Assembly: GCA_030848705.1 (NCBI GenBank) | Contig: CM061238.1 | Location: forward strand, 74,920,685 to 74,984,684 | From: Heracleum sosnowskyi | Taxonomy: Eukaryota > Streptophyta > Magnoliopsida > Apiales > Apiaceae | Reading direction: 5' to 3' | Length of the DNA stretch: 64,000 nucleotides | Part shown: piece after piece, positions 30,821 through 44,297 of the stretch | Numbering within the stretch: position 1 is the stretch's first letter | Layout of the letters: each line of letters opens with the position of its first letter | The notes under the pieces: generated by a model | Told to the model about the DNA's origin: nothing | Seen by the model: only the letters and a program-made list of their open reading frames with translations | The model's database searches: none | Program-made: the position numbers and the translations under genes

Positions 30821-33800
30821 TGTAATAACCCCAAATTTTGGACTTAGTTAAAAAAAAATTTGATGAATAGTAAATGTGATGAATAGTAAATTTGCTGATG
30901 GAAAATTTTTCAGACCACACTGTGTGGATGATATGGAATGAATGTTTCGAGATTATATTATTGATGTATAGGAAGAATAAGTGAATGTAAACGCGATCAG
31001 AATCAGGAGATTCCAACTTTAAATTTTGTTCACTATTCATCGGACAATCAAGGATTTATTGATTTGATCGTTTTGAGGAAGTATGTAGAATGAGAAATCT
31101 AGGATCATATATTAAACCAAGGTAGTGGAAAGATCAAGGAAGTATTCCCTAGCTTTGGTACAGAGAAACGTTTTTAAAATCATTTGGACTATCGCGAAAC
31201 AAAAGCGTAATAAATTATGGATTAAACCCTAACCAAAGGAGAAGTATCATATAAGATCGTATGTGGGACTCGTTGGAATTTGGGAATAAGTAATTCTGGA
31301 AAGGACTCGAGAAAGTAGAATAAAAACGAGTGCACGGAAGATGTGGTGCTTAACGAGCCACGTGAGTGCATTGTTGGCTTGTTGTGAGCCAAGCAACCTT
31401 CCCACCACAATAATTGAACACATCACCACCTTGTCACCATTTCTTCAAAGAATCACCCAATGGATGCATTGGTGACTTAACCATTCTTTTAACCACACAA
31501 ATTAGAAGTGTGTAATTAAGTTTTATTACACAAAAAGAAAGAAAAGAAAGAAAGTATTCATCTCCCCCATTTCTCCCAAATTCTGATCAGCTTGAACATG
31601 GTGGAAAGAAAAATTCATATCTCCACTTCTATCCATCCTTAAATCACCGAATTTTAACCATAGCTTCTCCACTCCATGGGTCACATTCGTTCAAAATTTC
31701 ATGGTCAACAAAGGAGTGTAGCCTAGCCAAATCCTTTCCCCAAGTTGGAGAACCCAATCTGTCCAGTTTCTGTCCAGCGGAAAGATGGGGCTCAAAACCC
31801 TAGCTAGGAAGCTTCAAATTTTATGATCTATAACTCAAAAGAAATCTTATGAAGAGCACAAGGTCTGATAAACATTTTAGCACCAAACTCTTATTTTTCG
31901 ATTTGTTATGGATTTTACAAGATGATGATGAATAGTGATGTGAATAGTAAACTCATAAGATCTTGTTTTGTTTTGATGATTTTAGGTTTGATTAGCATCG
32001 TTAAGGAGCAAGGAAGGATATACCATCCATAGATAGCCTTTTTTAAGTTCCAAAGAAGGTATAAAACTTCTTTCCTTTTTGAGATTTTGCTTGATCTAGT
32101 AGTTATAAGTTATTGGTTAAGAACTATGTAGTAATGAAGCATGTATGCATGATTTTAAGCATGTTTAATGGTTGATTGTGGATGAACTTATGAACTAGAG
32201 TATGACCATGTTTGGACAGAAAATAGTATTATTAACTTGAGGTTTGATTGGTGGTTGGTTGATTGTTGATTGGTGGTTGTGTTGAGTGTTTAAAAACACG
32301 GGAATCGCGTTTAAGCGCCGTTACCATGTCGAAATTTTCTTAGGTTGTTTGGACAGAGATCACGAATACTCTAAAGGGCATAAACATGAGATTTCTGACC
32401 ATGATCATGTAGGCCCTGTTTCCTAGTTTGTTTTAGCGAAAGAATCGTATCGTTTTGATTTACGGTTTAGGAGAAACGTCCGTTTTAGTGAAAGCGGTTT
32501 CACGTAACTAAGTGGTTCATTATATGAACTTTGAGATTGTGATCAAGCCCTTTAAAAATGGAATTAGGTCATGATATTAAAATGGATACTAACATGGGCA
32601 GTTAGTAAGTGAATCGAGAAGGTTTCGGGTTAAAAAGATAATATTTCGATTTTATAAAAATGTCGGAACCAAAGCTACGGGAGGAGTAAGTGGTTCTGCA
32701 CTCCACTGCCAAAAACCTGCAGCTCTCGGGATTTTGATCCCCTTAAGCAGAAAAACATGTTCAAGCATTTTGTTCTATTCTTTCCCTATATCGCGCACGC
32801 GAAAACGGTGTGTCATTTCGACTAACGGTTAAGGAGATATGAACGTTTTAGTGAAAGACGTACGAATAGTAACTTTCCGTAGCTCATCCAAGTTTGAAAA
32901 TACATTTCACCAAGTTAAACCCCTGTTTTGAGATCGAAACTTTTATGATAAATATTACAAATACTCAAGATGATGTTAGAAGTGGTCTCGTATTTAAATA
33001 CGAGTTTTCGGATTTATTAAAAGTGTTAGAGTACGAGTCGCGTAATAGTAACTCTATGAAAAGTCAACTCTAGGGTACTACTTTGACCAACCATTGTGAC
33101 TAAGATAAAGGATTATTTCGAGTCGATTAAAACACGAACCTTGTTGAGGAATAACGTGACTACATGATGTGTTTAACATATAGTTGACTTTAAATGAGTG
33201 TTATGAGCGAATGATTACGTTAGGGGACTGATCAAGTATTTCTTTGTTTATAGATTTGCGGCAAGTTCTTCAACCCCTAACAACCAAGGATCTGAGGCAA
33301 GTTTTCTCATCCCATGTTGTATTTTAAAGTACAATATTATGATAATATGCATATGATAGATGCATGCTTTCAAATGTAATATATGCATACGATATTATGC
33401 ATGTTTTCAAACCTCACATCGTATATAAATGTGATAGTATTAAAAATGATGAGATGTGATGTATGCATATGATAGATGCATGCAAGTTTTCAAACGCTAT
33501 ACCATATAATGATGCTGTTGTGATATATGTTGTGGTATTGCTATATATGCTGCTTAATGCTGTGAAATAACGTAAAACTGTTTTCGCTTTGTAAAAAGCT
33601 GTATAAGGTATAAGGTTTATATGCTAGATAAGTACTAGATATAAACCAAGGTTAAAGGTTAAAGACTCTAAGTATAGAGTACTTGTTCGATGGTTTTAAA
33701 ACTTAGACCGGGAGTCAAATTATTTTAAACTACTGCCAAAAGCTGGAAGGTTCCAGGGACGGTTATATTTTAAAGATTTATTAAATATTCCAATATCTAT

Positions 33801-33849
33801 ATTATGGGATATTTAAGGTGAGATATTTAAATAATATTATAATAAATAT

Positions 33850-34115
33850 TATTTGAATATTATTTAATTAAAGTGAATATTATCTTGAATATTCACTTAA
33901 GTGTTTTATATTGAATAATAATTCAATAAGTATTAATTGAATATTATTTAATTAAAGTGAATATTATTTTTGAATATTCACTTAAGTGTTTATATTGAAT
34001 AATAATTCAATATTTATTAATTGATTATTATTTAATTAAGTGAATATTATTTTGAATATTCACTTAAGTAGTTATATTGAATAATAATTTAATATTTATT
34101 ATTTGGGTATTTATT
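33850..34115. repeat. three ~95-bp AT-rich tandem units with inverted repeats
   Basis: Each unit has AAGTGAATATT followed after a few bases by AATATTCACTT, then TATATTGAATAATAAT. Each can fold into a hairpin. Confidence 0.75.
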
Positions 34116-34629
34116 AAATATTCCAAATATGATTTAAAGTCATAGAACCTCATTATATGGTTAAAGGTTCTATTATTTACACAAAAATATAAATTTCTGA
34201 TTTTCAGAAAATGTATTAAAATAGAGATTCCCAACTATTATCTTAAGATAGTTAAAGGTAATTAAATGCGGTTAGTATTTTCCAACTCATCGAAAACTAG
34301 GAATCTAGTTCAAGAATTCGAGGACATAGTTTTACTTCCACTGTTCCTCTAGAATACTTATAACTAGGGGATGGCTCCCCCATTCAAGTAGAGTATTTCA
34401 AACTCGCTGAACTCTGAAATTTCAATAAACTCCATGGTCATGATTGCAAAATACGTAGTAATCATCGGTAGTCTCGTTGACTAATGTCAACCCACACTTT
34501 GACTTACTCCTTTCAATTACTCTGGAGTAAGGTGTTCTAAACGGTTACAAAGTTTTGACGAGTATTCGTACTTGGGAAATATGGAATTAAATTCCCATTT
34601 CCGTTTCATTAATGTTTTTCATCATGGGA

Positions 34630-34785
34630 ATTGGAAAGGCCTACACGGCAATGAAATAGGTGCCGGGGTAGTGCCAAATTTATCAAGGCTTGCCCGGTGA
34701 CGAAATAGGCGCCGAGGTAGTGATCTCTTGAGTGCTAAGGCTTGTCCGGTGACGAAATAGGCGCCGAGGTAGTGATCTCTTAGTA
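34630..34785. repeat. three short GC-rich tandem units
   Basis: GACGAAATAGGCGCCGAGG or a close variant occurs three times at ~55-65 bp spacing. Confidence 0.7.
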
Positions 34786-35918
34786 CAATGGCCCATATGC
34801 GGTCAGTGTGATAACCGAACAGGAAGTCGTCCTTCTACTAGTAGAAAAGAAAAGTTACGATACAACAGCTGATCACCGTGTATCGGGTGTTCCAGTACAT
34901 TCCCTTCCCTCCAATCGGAGTTGAGCTGCACATTGTAACAAAAGCCTAGGTGCTGAGTTACTGATAATGTGACAGTAATCAGTAATGATGTTCCTCATAC
35001 AGTAGTTGTACTGTATGACATGTTTTGACGAAAAGAATGTTTAAACATATCGTTCTGTATATGAACGGAGTTTCAAAGGTGTTCATTACTGATATTTTAC
35101 AATATTTTGAACCGTATGAGATATCTAAATAGATATGTGTGTATATATGTTGAGAAGATATTTAAGAGATGCAGTATGTTGAACGGTATAGTATTTTGAA
35201 TCAATGGATAGACTTTAAGCCTTGATTCCATTATTTGATATCTATTTTAAAAGATATGTTTTGAATCTTGGTTCATTATATCGATACCAAGGATTCCTAA
35301 ATGAATTACGAAAAGTAATTGAGTATGATTATAAGTCATACGGTATTTTGAACGATATACTATTTTGGGGATAAACCCTAGTAGTTTTAAACATGGATCC
35401 TATATGGATTATCTACCTGAAAGGTTTAAAGATTTAAACTGGGATAGATTTCTTGCTGAGCGCTATTAGCTCATTCTTGCTTTATTAAAACTTTCAGCAT
35501 GAAGAAAACGTTGCCGATTCACCTCGTGTTACGAGAGCAAGGGGATGGAGAGACCACCCTTGAGTTAGTTCAGCAGGATGGATACTGCCGGTGTGAGCAG
35601 AATAGTTGCAGACTGTATTAGTAAAAATTGTTTTCGAGTAGGTTGTATTATTAAACCTTGTATAAAACGGTGAGGTCTATTATTGTAACTTCAGGTAGAG
35701 GTTGTAAATAATAGATGAGATCCTGGATAGTACATTTGAGTTGTAATAACAAATGATACTTTTGTTTCTCATTTCCAAGGCTATAACTTGTGTGTGTGTG
35801 CGTAAGTGATTGGGGTCTTTGGAGTTGTATTATTAGAATGTTGTCAGTAATGCAGGTATTGTATAATTGATGGAGCGTGACAACCCAGATTCCTGACCCC
35901 GGATCTGGGGGTGTTACA

Positions 35919-38900
35919 AATTTGAATCAGTCTTTCCTTAAGATTTCTGAGATCTTCATCTTCCTCATTAATCTGGTAAATAGCTGCTCTGAGATTCTGT
36001 ATGGAGCTTCTTTGTAGACTATGCTCTTCAAGCAAAAGGTAAGAAATTTCCTTCCCATCAGGATTGAGAGTAAGTTGAGTCATGCCAAAGGTTACTTCTT
36101 TAACAGCAGTACCCCTTTGCATTTCCACATCTTGACCTCTTTGATTTAAGTACATGGGAGTATAATTACCATTGAAATTTTTGTTTCCATCCAGTCTTCT
36201 TCTTATTGTCGACAAGATCATGTCACTCCATTCTTTGCACACTTTATTCTTCCATTTTAACAGATAATGAACATATTTCAGTTCCTATGTAGTTTTCATC
36301 AGCAGATCTTGAATGCACAAAATCTTCACACTACCATCTTTCATGAAGTACATAAGCTTTTCTTTCTTTTCAATACCATCATGACAATCTATAACTATAT
36401 CAACAGCTAATAAATTGTTCAGGTTTTCAGAAGTTAAAGTACCTCCAATTTCAGTCAAGGAGTAAGGATCAACATATGACATATTCAGATATTCAGCATC
36501 CCTGTGTCCAATACCTCCTCTTGAATTACTTGTCAATTGCTTCAGATTTGAAAACATTCGTAGCCAGAGTGCTTTTGATCTAACCAAATCAGATAAATCA
36601 ATAACACTTGAAGCACTTGTTATAATTCCTCCATTCTGAAAATTGATAGGTGTGTTACACCTCAGTGTACTTATGTGTTTCCACTTCTTATCTTTCTCTT
36701 TTTCAAAAGCATAGCTTCTTTCTAGTAAAGATTCTTGTCTGCTTGGATTTCTCCACAATCTTCTGTTTGAGAGTTTAAGCCTTTGTACATAGAGATTTAA
36801 ATCTCTATTTGTTCTTCTTGTGATTTCTCTTCTTCTGGCTTCTTCTTCTTCATCCACTTCCTTGTTGTGAGAATCAACCACAGTAGATAAGATTAACAAA
36901 TCAATTTCTTGCAAAATTTCAGATTCATCAGGATCTTGAACATTGTCAGGAACAATATCGGGATTAGAATCTTCAATTTGATTTGTATTGTAGAGAATTA
37001 ATTGTCTTGGCTTTCTTCTCAATTCAGGTTCTTCTTCAATAAATTCCTTGTCTTCCTTCTCAATGATATCCTTCATAACAGGATCTATTAGATTTTGTGA
37101 AGCTTCAGGAATTTCTTCAATTGATAAACCTCTAGACCTTGTCTGTCTAGGCATTGTTTGAGTTGAAGAACCTCTTCTACCTCTTCTAGCACCTCTCCTA
37201 CCTCTGCCTCCTCTACCTCTAGCAGGAGCAGGGTTATTAAAGCTTTCCATCATTTCTCTCTGTTGTCTTAAGAATTCTTCATGTGAGAGATCAGGATATT
37301 CTTCACTTGCTGTAGAGAGTGCTTTTCTTGCAAACAATTGTTGAACTCTTTTATCAGTGTGATATAGAGTAACAATTATGCCATCTTTTGTAGTGAACTT
37401 CTGGAATAGATTTGATGCATCTTCAGGATTATCAATAATCACATCTTCATCACCTTCAGGAATTGTAGCAAGAGTTTGTTCATGACCAGGCATCAGGATT
37501 TGATCACTTATCAGGATTTGTTCTTCCGTCAAGATCTGAGATTGCACCATTGTTCTTACTGTCCTTATTCCAGAATCAGAAACATGAGTTGACTGCGTTG
37601 TTTGACTTTGAGAAGTTTGAATTGTCTTCATAACAGCAGCATCAGAGGTTTCTCCTTGTAGAATTTTGTCACCATCATTTCCAGTATGATCATCATCATT
37701 ATTTCTCAATACTAGATCAGGTGTACATTTTGTCTGACTTACCTTCTCCCCCTTTTTGACATCAGTATTTGACAATATATTCAATTAAGGCAAGAGAAGT
37801 TTTAATGTCAGTTACCTTTGTATCAAGAGAATAAATCCTTCTGTTGATGGAGGTTTGTTCAGAAACAACAGATTTCACTTGGGATTCCACTATCCTTAGT
37901 TGAAGAGCAATGGGCACCTTTGTAAAACTCATAGAAATATCTTCCCTCACCAACTCAGTTGCAGCTTTAACAGAATCAATCTCATGTTTCAGGCTTTTAG
38001 ATAAAAGAGTTGTAGCCTTCAGATGATTCTTCAAGTCTGGATTCTCTATCATCTTCACTGCATCATACGCATGATCCAAGGCATATGGATAGCTGACAGA
38101 TTCATCAGACCTATACCATTCGTTTTCCCATTGATGCCTTCTCAGCTTTTCAGCAGTATTGATTTCAGAAGGAATAGAAAAATCTTGTCTGAGATCTTTT
38201 CCAGTAGAAGCCTTGCCAGTCATGAAGGTGCTTGACGAACCATAATTAGTTCCAAGACTAGATTTTAGAACTCTGGCAAGCTGTTCCTTCTCGTCATTAT
38301 TATCATCATCACTATTATCAGAATCATCATCATCATCATGAGTAACATCAGGATCAGGAATAGCTATACCTTTCAGTTTATCCTGTGAATCTGTGATAGG
38401 ATGGTCCATTGGTCGTGATCTTAGTGGTTGTATCAAAATTGGCTCAGCATCAGGAGCACCACTAGCATCAGGAGTAACATTGTCAGGATTTGATAAGATT
38501 GCATCAGGATATGATACTGATGGTTCTTGTGTAGCATGAGGTTCTGAAGCTTCTTCAACACTTTGAGTTGGAGGTTCTTGTGTGCTTCCCTCATTGACAG
38601 TGTCCTCGACCAATCTTTGAACATCATCTGCACCAGAAATCCCTTGAGCATTGTCAGGAAATTTCTCAGAAACTATAGCTTGGCCTGCATCTTCACTTTG
38701 AGAAGATGGTTCTTGTGTGACCATTCCAATTGCTAAGCCTTCACCCAAACTTTGATTGAGTGGTTCTTGTGTGGCTGGATCATCAGTAAGAGCTGCTGAA
38801 CCACTTTGAGGTCCAGGTTCTTGTGGGCTTGATCCCTTCAGTTTCTTCTGTCTAGAAAACACTAACTCTCCTGTTTTCCTTAGCTTTTCCATTGGATGTT

Positions 38901-39596
38901 TAATCCAAGGAATGGAAGCAGCAGCACCATATTTCTCCCATGAAATATCAACATTTATTTTTGTTGGAGAGTCCTGTGTTGGAGAGTCTGAAATAGTAAC
39001 CACTTGACTTGGTGCAGCATCAGGAATACTAACATCAGGATTTGCTTGAGCAGCTGAACTTGATTGCTCATTAAGAATAGAAGTGTCATGTACATCAGTA
39101 TCCTGCTTCTTTTCAAAAGGAATATGATACCTGCCCTTAGATAATTTCCTTTTCTTCTGTGGCTTTGATGATGGTGCCACAGCTTCAATAGCAGTATCAA
39201 CAACTTCTTTATTCACATTCATTATAGAGGATATAGGTAAATCATCCTCTGAATCAGTCTTATCCCTGAGCACTAACTTCCTTTTAACAGAAACAGCCTC
39301 AACACCCTTAACAACTTTCTTCACCAGGACCCCTTGTACACCCCCTTGTAACTTCTTTTTAGTGAGTGGTGTAGAGGAAAAATCCTTTGAACCTGATTGC
39401 CTTCCTGACACATCAGTTCTAGCTAATTTATTTGATTTTACAACTAAAGTCTTTTGAGAGACAGTAGAGTTGGCTGTTAACTGTTTAGACTGTTTGGGAT
39501 GAATGCTTGGGTTAGGAACAAGATGTGATGATCTTGTCCATAGCATTAGAAAGTAATCCATAACAAGTAGGCATTTTTTGATGTAAGAAAAACCTA
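35919..39596 (-). pseudogene. Copia-3 3' accessory gene, broken and truncated
   Basis: Three frames, 39642-37762, 37784-36285 and 36242-35919, read in order as one gene related to the Copia-2 accessory ORF. Shared landmarks are NPDLKNHLKATTLLSKSL (Copia-2: NPDVLTSLQATVIQVKSL), the following possibly coiled-coil segment, DVKKGEKVSQTKC (Copia-2: DVKKGESVPSDKC) and a C-terminal LRAAIYQ. Breaks: a frameshift where the first two frames overlap (~37770), a stop near 36285, and loss of about the last 30 codons at the G2 junction. The N-terminal ordered domain of Copia-2 is missing here because of the deletion at ~39597. The text is rich in NPD and IPD peptides from the AATCCTGAT word. Confidence 0.75.
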
Positions 39597-41633
39597 ACCT
39601 CATCATAGTCAATTCCTTCTTGTTGAGAATACCCCTTTGCAACTAGTCTTGCTTTTTTTCTGATAATTACACCATCTGAATCAGTCTTATTCTTGAAAAT
39701 CCATTTTGTACCAACAATTGACCTGTTCTTTGGTCTTGGCACCAGTTTCCAGACTTCATTCCTTTCAAATTCATTCAATTCTTCTTGCATTGCAGTAACC
39801 CAATTAGCATCTTTAAGTGCATCTTCAACTTTCTTTGGCTCCTCCTTTGACCAAAAGTTATTATATAGACATTCATTTTGAGTTGCACTTCTTGTCTGAA
39901 CACCTGCATCAGGATCTCCAATTATCAAATCAGGAGTATGACTTGTAGTCCATTTCCTTGCTGGTGGTAAATCATTCCTTGATGTAGATGCTCCCCCTGG
40001 ATTGGTGTTATTTTGAGTAGAAGAATTTGATTCATTAGAAGCTCCCCCTGAAGTATTACTATCTCCTCCTGATGAATTATCAAGATCATCATTAGAATCA
40101 GTATCTGAAGAATTCTGTCCTGATGATTGAGTTGACTCTGAACTTGTAGTAGAATGTTGTTGCTCCCCCTCAACATTTGCACTACTTGATGTATTACTAT
40201 TATTTGCATCACCAGAGTTAGCACCATCAGTAATTGGTATGACATCAGGATTTGATGGAGCATCAGGATCTGATTCACTTTCTTCAGGTTCCTTGGAAGT
40301 TTCATTTTCAAAAATCAATCTATCATGTGAGTCTTCATTCAATCCAATTATCTTCTTATCATCAAAAGATACATGTATTGACTCCATGACTGTCCTTGTT
40401 CTCAAGTTAAAAACTCTAAAAGCTTTTGATGTAGGATAGCCTATGAAAATTCCTTCATCAGCCTTTGTTTCAAACTTTCCTAGCTGTTCAGGATGAGTTC
40501 TGAGAACAAAACATTTACAGCTAAAACACATGCAGATGCTTCAAACTTGGTTTCTTCTCCTTGAGTGATTGATAAGGAGTAACACCATGTCTGTTTATCA
40601 ATGTGAGATTTTGTGTATAACATGCTGTGTTGACTACTTCTGCCCATAAATATGTAGGTAATTTAGCTTCTTCCAACATAGTTCTGCCAGCTTCAATAAG
40701 AGTTCTATTTTTCCTTTCAACTACTCCATTTTGCTGAGGTGTGCCAGGATCAGAGAATTGTTGAATAATTCCTTTGTATTTGCAGAACTCTTCCATCTTT
40801 GAATTCTTGAATTCAGTATCATTATCACTCCTCAGTATCTTGACTTTGTACTTTGTGGTTGTCTCGATCATTCTCATATGATTCAACAGTATTTCAGGAG
40901 TTTCATCTTTTCTGTGCATAAAATACACCCATGTGAATCTAGAATATTCATCAACAATTACAAGAGTGTACCTTTTCTTACTGATGGACATAATGTTGAC
41001 TAGTCTAAATAGATCAAGATGCAGCATGTGATATGGTTCTTCAATAGAGGATTCAGATTTACTCTTGAATGATGTCCTTCTCTGTTTAGCTTTTTGATAT
41101 GCATCACAGAGTCCATCAGGAATATATAACACTTTTGGCAATCCTCTAACTAAATCTTTCTTAACCAACTCATTGATATTGCTGAAGTTGAGATGAGAAA
41201 GCTTCTTGTGCCAATTCCAACTTTCATCTACTGATGCTTGACTGATGAGACATGTAGGGGAGTCATCAGTATTTGAGAGAATGTTGGCTTCATAAATGTT
41301 ACCATGCCTGTAGCCAGTCAATGCAATCTTTCCTGTTTCTTTGTTGACTACTTCACAATGTGTGGAATAGAAGTTGACATGATAACCTCTGTCAGTGATT
41401 TGACTAATACTCAACATATTGTGTTTTAGTCCTTTCACTATAGCTACTTTTTCAATGATGACATTTCCAATGATTATATTTCCATATCCCAAAGTTTGTC
41501 CAATGTTGCCATCTCCATAAGACACAGTTGGGCCAGCTTTTTCCTGATATTCTGATAACATGGCTTTGTTTCCAGTCATGTGCACAGAACATCCACTATC
41601 CATGACTAACACATTTTTCCTTTTTCCCTGCAA
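39597..41633 (-). pseudogene. pol: Copia-3 pol, truncated in RT
   Basis: Frame 41633-40521 holds protease (MDSGCSVHMTGNK), the integrase zinc region and the core with D, D and E (LHLDLF, LRSDNDTEF, NGVVERKNRTL). A frameshift near 40525 leads to frame 40531 onward: CKCFVLRTHPEQLG, the acidic hinge, and RT up to QQEGIDYDE. At ~39597 the sequence jumps into the accessory gene, so the RT catalytic core and RNase H are gone. The second zinc cysteine of integrase is Tyr (LCDAYQKAK; Copia-2 has LCDSCQKAK). As in Copia-2, the frame starts TGA-TTG-CAG-GG without an ATG. Confidence 0.9.
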
Positions 41634-41757
41634 TCAGAATAGAAACATTCTAGTTAGAACATTTAGGAACCCACACATGTTGGGTTCCTTTTCCCTGCAA
41701 TTTATTAATTTTAGCAGCAGAAGATTTTATGACTTTAGCAGTCTTGACAGGATTTAA
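41634..41757 (-). pseudogene. gag: Copia-3 gag 3' end (left of solo LTR)
   Basis: A short piece of gag coding and gag-pol linker corresponding to the Copia-2 AKANTVKKDKGSKQVW region, separated from the rest of gag by the solo LTR. Confidence 0.6.
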
Positions 41758-44297
41758 TGTAACAGCCCGAATTTTCGGACCATTAACTAATATATGAATA
41801 CTTAAACAAAACATAAATATTTATTAAATCGAATCAGAAAACAACTGATAATCCTGATAAATATCAATCTCTGAAACTCTAAAATAAAAATACTGAAAAG
41901 TCTAGAAATCTCGAACTAAACAAGTTCTCTAATTTATTAAAACATCTATGTAGACTGCAGCTAAAGTGGGTGGCTCTCATCACAATCCCGTTTACCCCTG
42001 ATTACCTGCGGAAAGTTAAACAATACGAGTGAGCCAAATGCCCAGTACGAATATAATTTTAAATAAAAATCAAGTTTTAAATAACTGAGTGAATTGTGTC
42101 TCACCAACACAGAGTTTCCAAAACAAATCCAAATATAAAATGAAGCAAGAAAGCCAACAAGGATAAAAGCACCAGAATAAGTGCACTGAACCGAAATTGA
42201 ACAAATATGAGGCTGAATCAAGTAAGGTATGTATCCATAAAGGTCTCTTATACAAATTTGTACTTGCACAAAGCGAAGTACAAAACAGAGAATTCTTCCC
42301 TGGTAATCCACGAGAAGAAAACACATGAAATGCACAAAGCATTTCTACAATACAGAGAATCCTTCTTCGGTAACCCCGAAGAAGAAAACACACAATACCG
42401 ATCATGATCTATACACAATCTCATACCCCAGAGACGTGCTCGTATGCTCAAAGCACTGATACGAGTAAGTGCCTTTACTCCGAACTCCATGTGAACATTG
42501 TCTGTGATTAACCCACACAGATCGGTTTAAGAGCCCAACACATAGGTTTCAAAATATTGTCAAACTCATTGCACGGAATAGAACAAAACAATATCGCAAT
42601 ACATTTGCGAAATGAAACAAAAATATATGAGTTGGCAATAATAATTATAAAAAAACAGAGAATACCAAACGAATATAAGAATGCGTACTAAAAAGTACAC
42701 AGAGAGTACAGAGCTCACAATTTTAGAAAATTGACTTAACAATAAATTTAATGAATATTTTTATAATTTAATTGCAAGAAGAAAGAATAAGAAATTCGTA
42801 CCAGTAGGTAACAGAGAGTACAAAAGAGTGACAATTTATAAATCTGGATCAACAATATATAATGAATATTTATAATTTAAAATGAGAGAATAAAGAATAA
42901 AGAATTCGTACCTTAATATATAGCGTCTAGATTAATTCAACAAATATCAAAATCCGCTATACGCTCGAACTCAATCTAATCAGAAGATAATAAAAATAAT
43001 ATTAACATCCTTACCTCTATGATAGATTATTATCACTCATTAAACAATTAATACAAATATATGCATGATTTGATTTGTCAATTCCTATTTTTATAAATTA
43101 ATGATTCGTGCATGGCTTACTCTGTGACACAGCAAGACTACACAATAAAGCAAACAAAGATAGCAAATTCGATTTTGAAACTGGTCAGCTAATTCACTTA
43201 TGAATTATGTACATGTACAACAAGACTTAGCAAGAAGTTATAAAGAATACAAAATATTTAATACTTAAATTTCTTTATAAACTAATATTACATTAACTAA
43301 ATTAATGCATTTAGTTTTGACCACCAATACCCACGGTTGGTTTGACAACATAAAGTACATAAATTTAACTCAGGTACATAAACTATAAGCTATGCATTCC
43401 TTAACATAAACTTAGCATTAATATTTTTGACAATTAAATTTAGTGCTGTAACTTTCTAACAAAATATATTATAAAATTCAGTCACTAAAATTGATGTTGC
43501 GTGAATATTTCTACTCTAATTAATACGGAAATCTAAAACTATTTAACAAAAATATAATTGCATATTCTATGAAATTAGAATTAATGAAATAACTAAACTA
43601 ACACATATTACATCATATTCAGTTTATCACATGAAAGAAATTATATAACTATATATGAACCAAGAGAACAAACAGGGAGTTGTTCCAATTGAAGAAAATC
43701 AAGAGTGACAACCTGCTTGCATATTAACATGGCTACTGACAAAATTAATTAACTAGGAAACATTTACATGATGTAATGGCCAAACCGATATATAGATATT
43801 AGCATGCCAAGACCTTTAACAGAAGAGTCAGAAGCCAGAAAAATAATAATAATGATCATAAAAGAAAAGAAATCACAAAATTGTCAAACGATTACATCCA
43901 CCAGATGTATATATAATTAACAACACAGATCAGAGAAATTGTACAATTATACCTGCAAAAGCTTTGTTCTTAGCAACTCTCACGTTTAATCTCACTTTGT
44001 TTTCTACGTGGCTATGCGAGTTTTAACTCTACTCTACTTTGTATTATAAAACTAACGACCGAGTAGAGCACTTAACCTAAGCAGGATAGAAACCAATCTA
44101 AATACTATTATCGAACTAACATCTGATGGGCTTTTACCTTATGGACTAACCCATAAGTGAAATTAATAATTAACAATTATTAAATATACAATAATAAAAT
44201 TCAAACAAATATCTAATAAATAAATTCTGACAAATATACATAACAACTAAAATAAGTATGAATAAAAAAATAATTTACAAAATTAGGGGATATTACA
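41758..44297 (-). mobile_element. Gypsy solo LTR (2540 bp)
   Basis: On the minus strand it starts TGTAATATCCCC and ends CGGGCTGTTACA, typical Gypsy LTR ends. The flanks are tttaa (41753-41757) and tttac (44298-44302), a TSD with one change. There is no primer site, tract or coding domain, so this is one LTR left by recombination between two. It contains a ~66-bp direct duplication (about 42265-42398) and a ~105-bp one (about 42705-42912). It interrupts Copia-3 gag. Confidence 0.8.

Larger units (their letters stand above)
30491..35918 (+). mobile_element. truncated Gypsy G2 (pol end plus long 3' LTR)
   Basis: Begins abruptly inside the Copia-3 LTR with degraded Gypsy pol, followed by a 5098-bp LTR starting TGTAATAACCCC and ending GGGGGTGTTACA. 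No 5' LTR or TSD is visible. On its right the Copia-3 accessory gene starts mid-codon. The simplest reading is insertion into Copia-3, then a deletion that removed the 5' part of G2 with the adjacent end of Copia-3. Confidence 0.8.
30821..35918 (+). repeat. G2 3' LTR (5098 bp)
   Basis: Ends TG...CA. No gene is seen in it; short ORFs are scattered and degenerate. It contains AT-rich tandem repeats (33850-34115) and short GC-rich repeats (34630-34785). One ORF on the minus strand at its right edge only runs out of the Copia-3 accessory gene. Confidence 0.8.
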
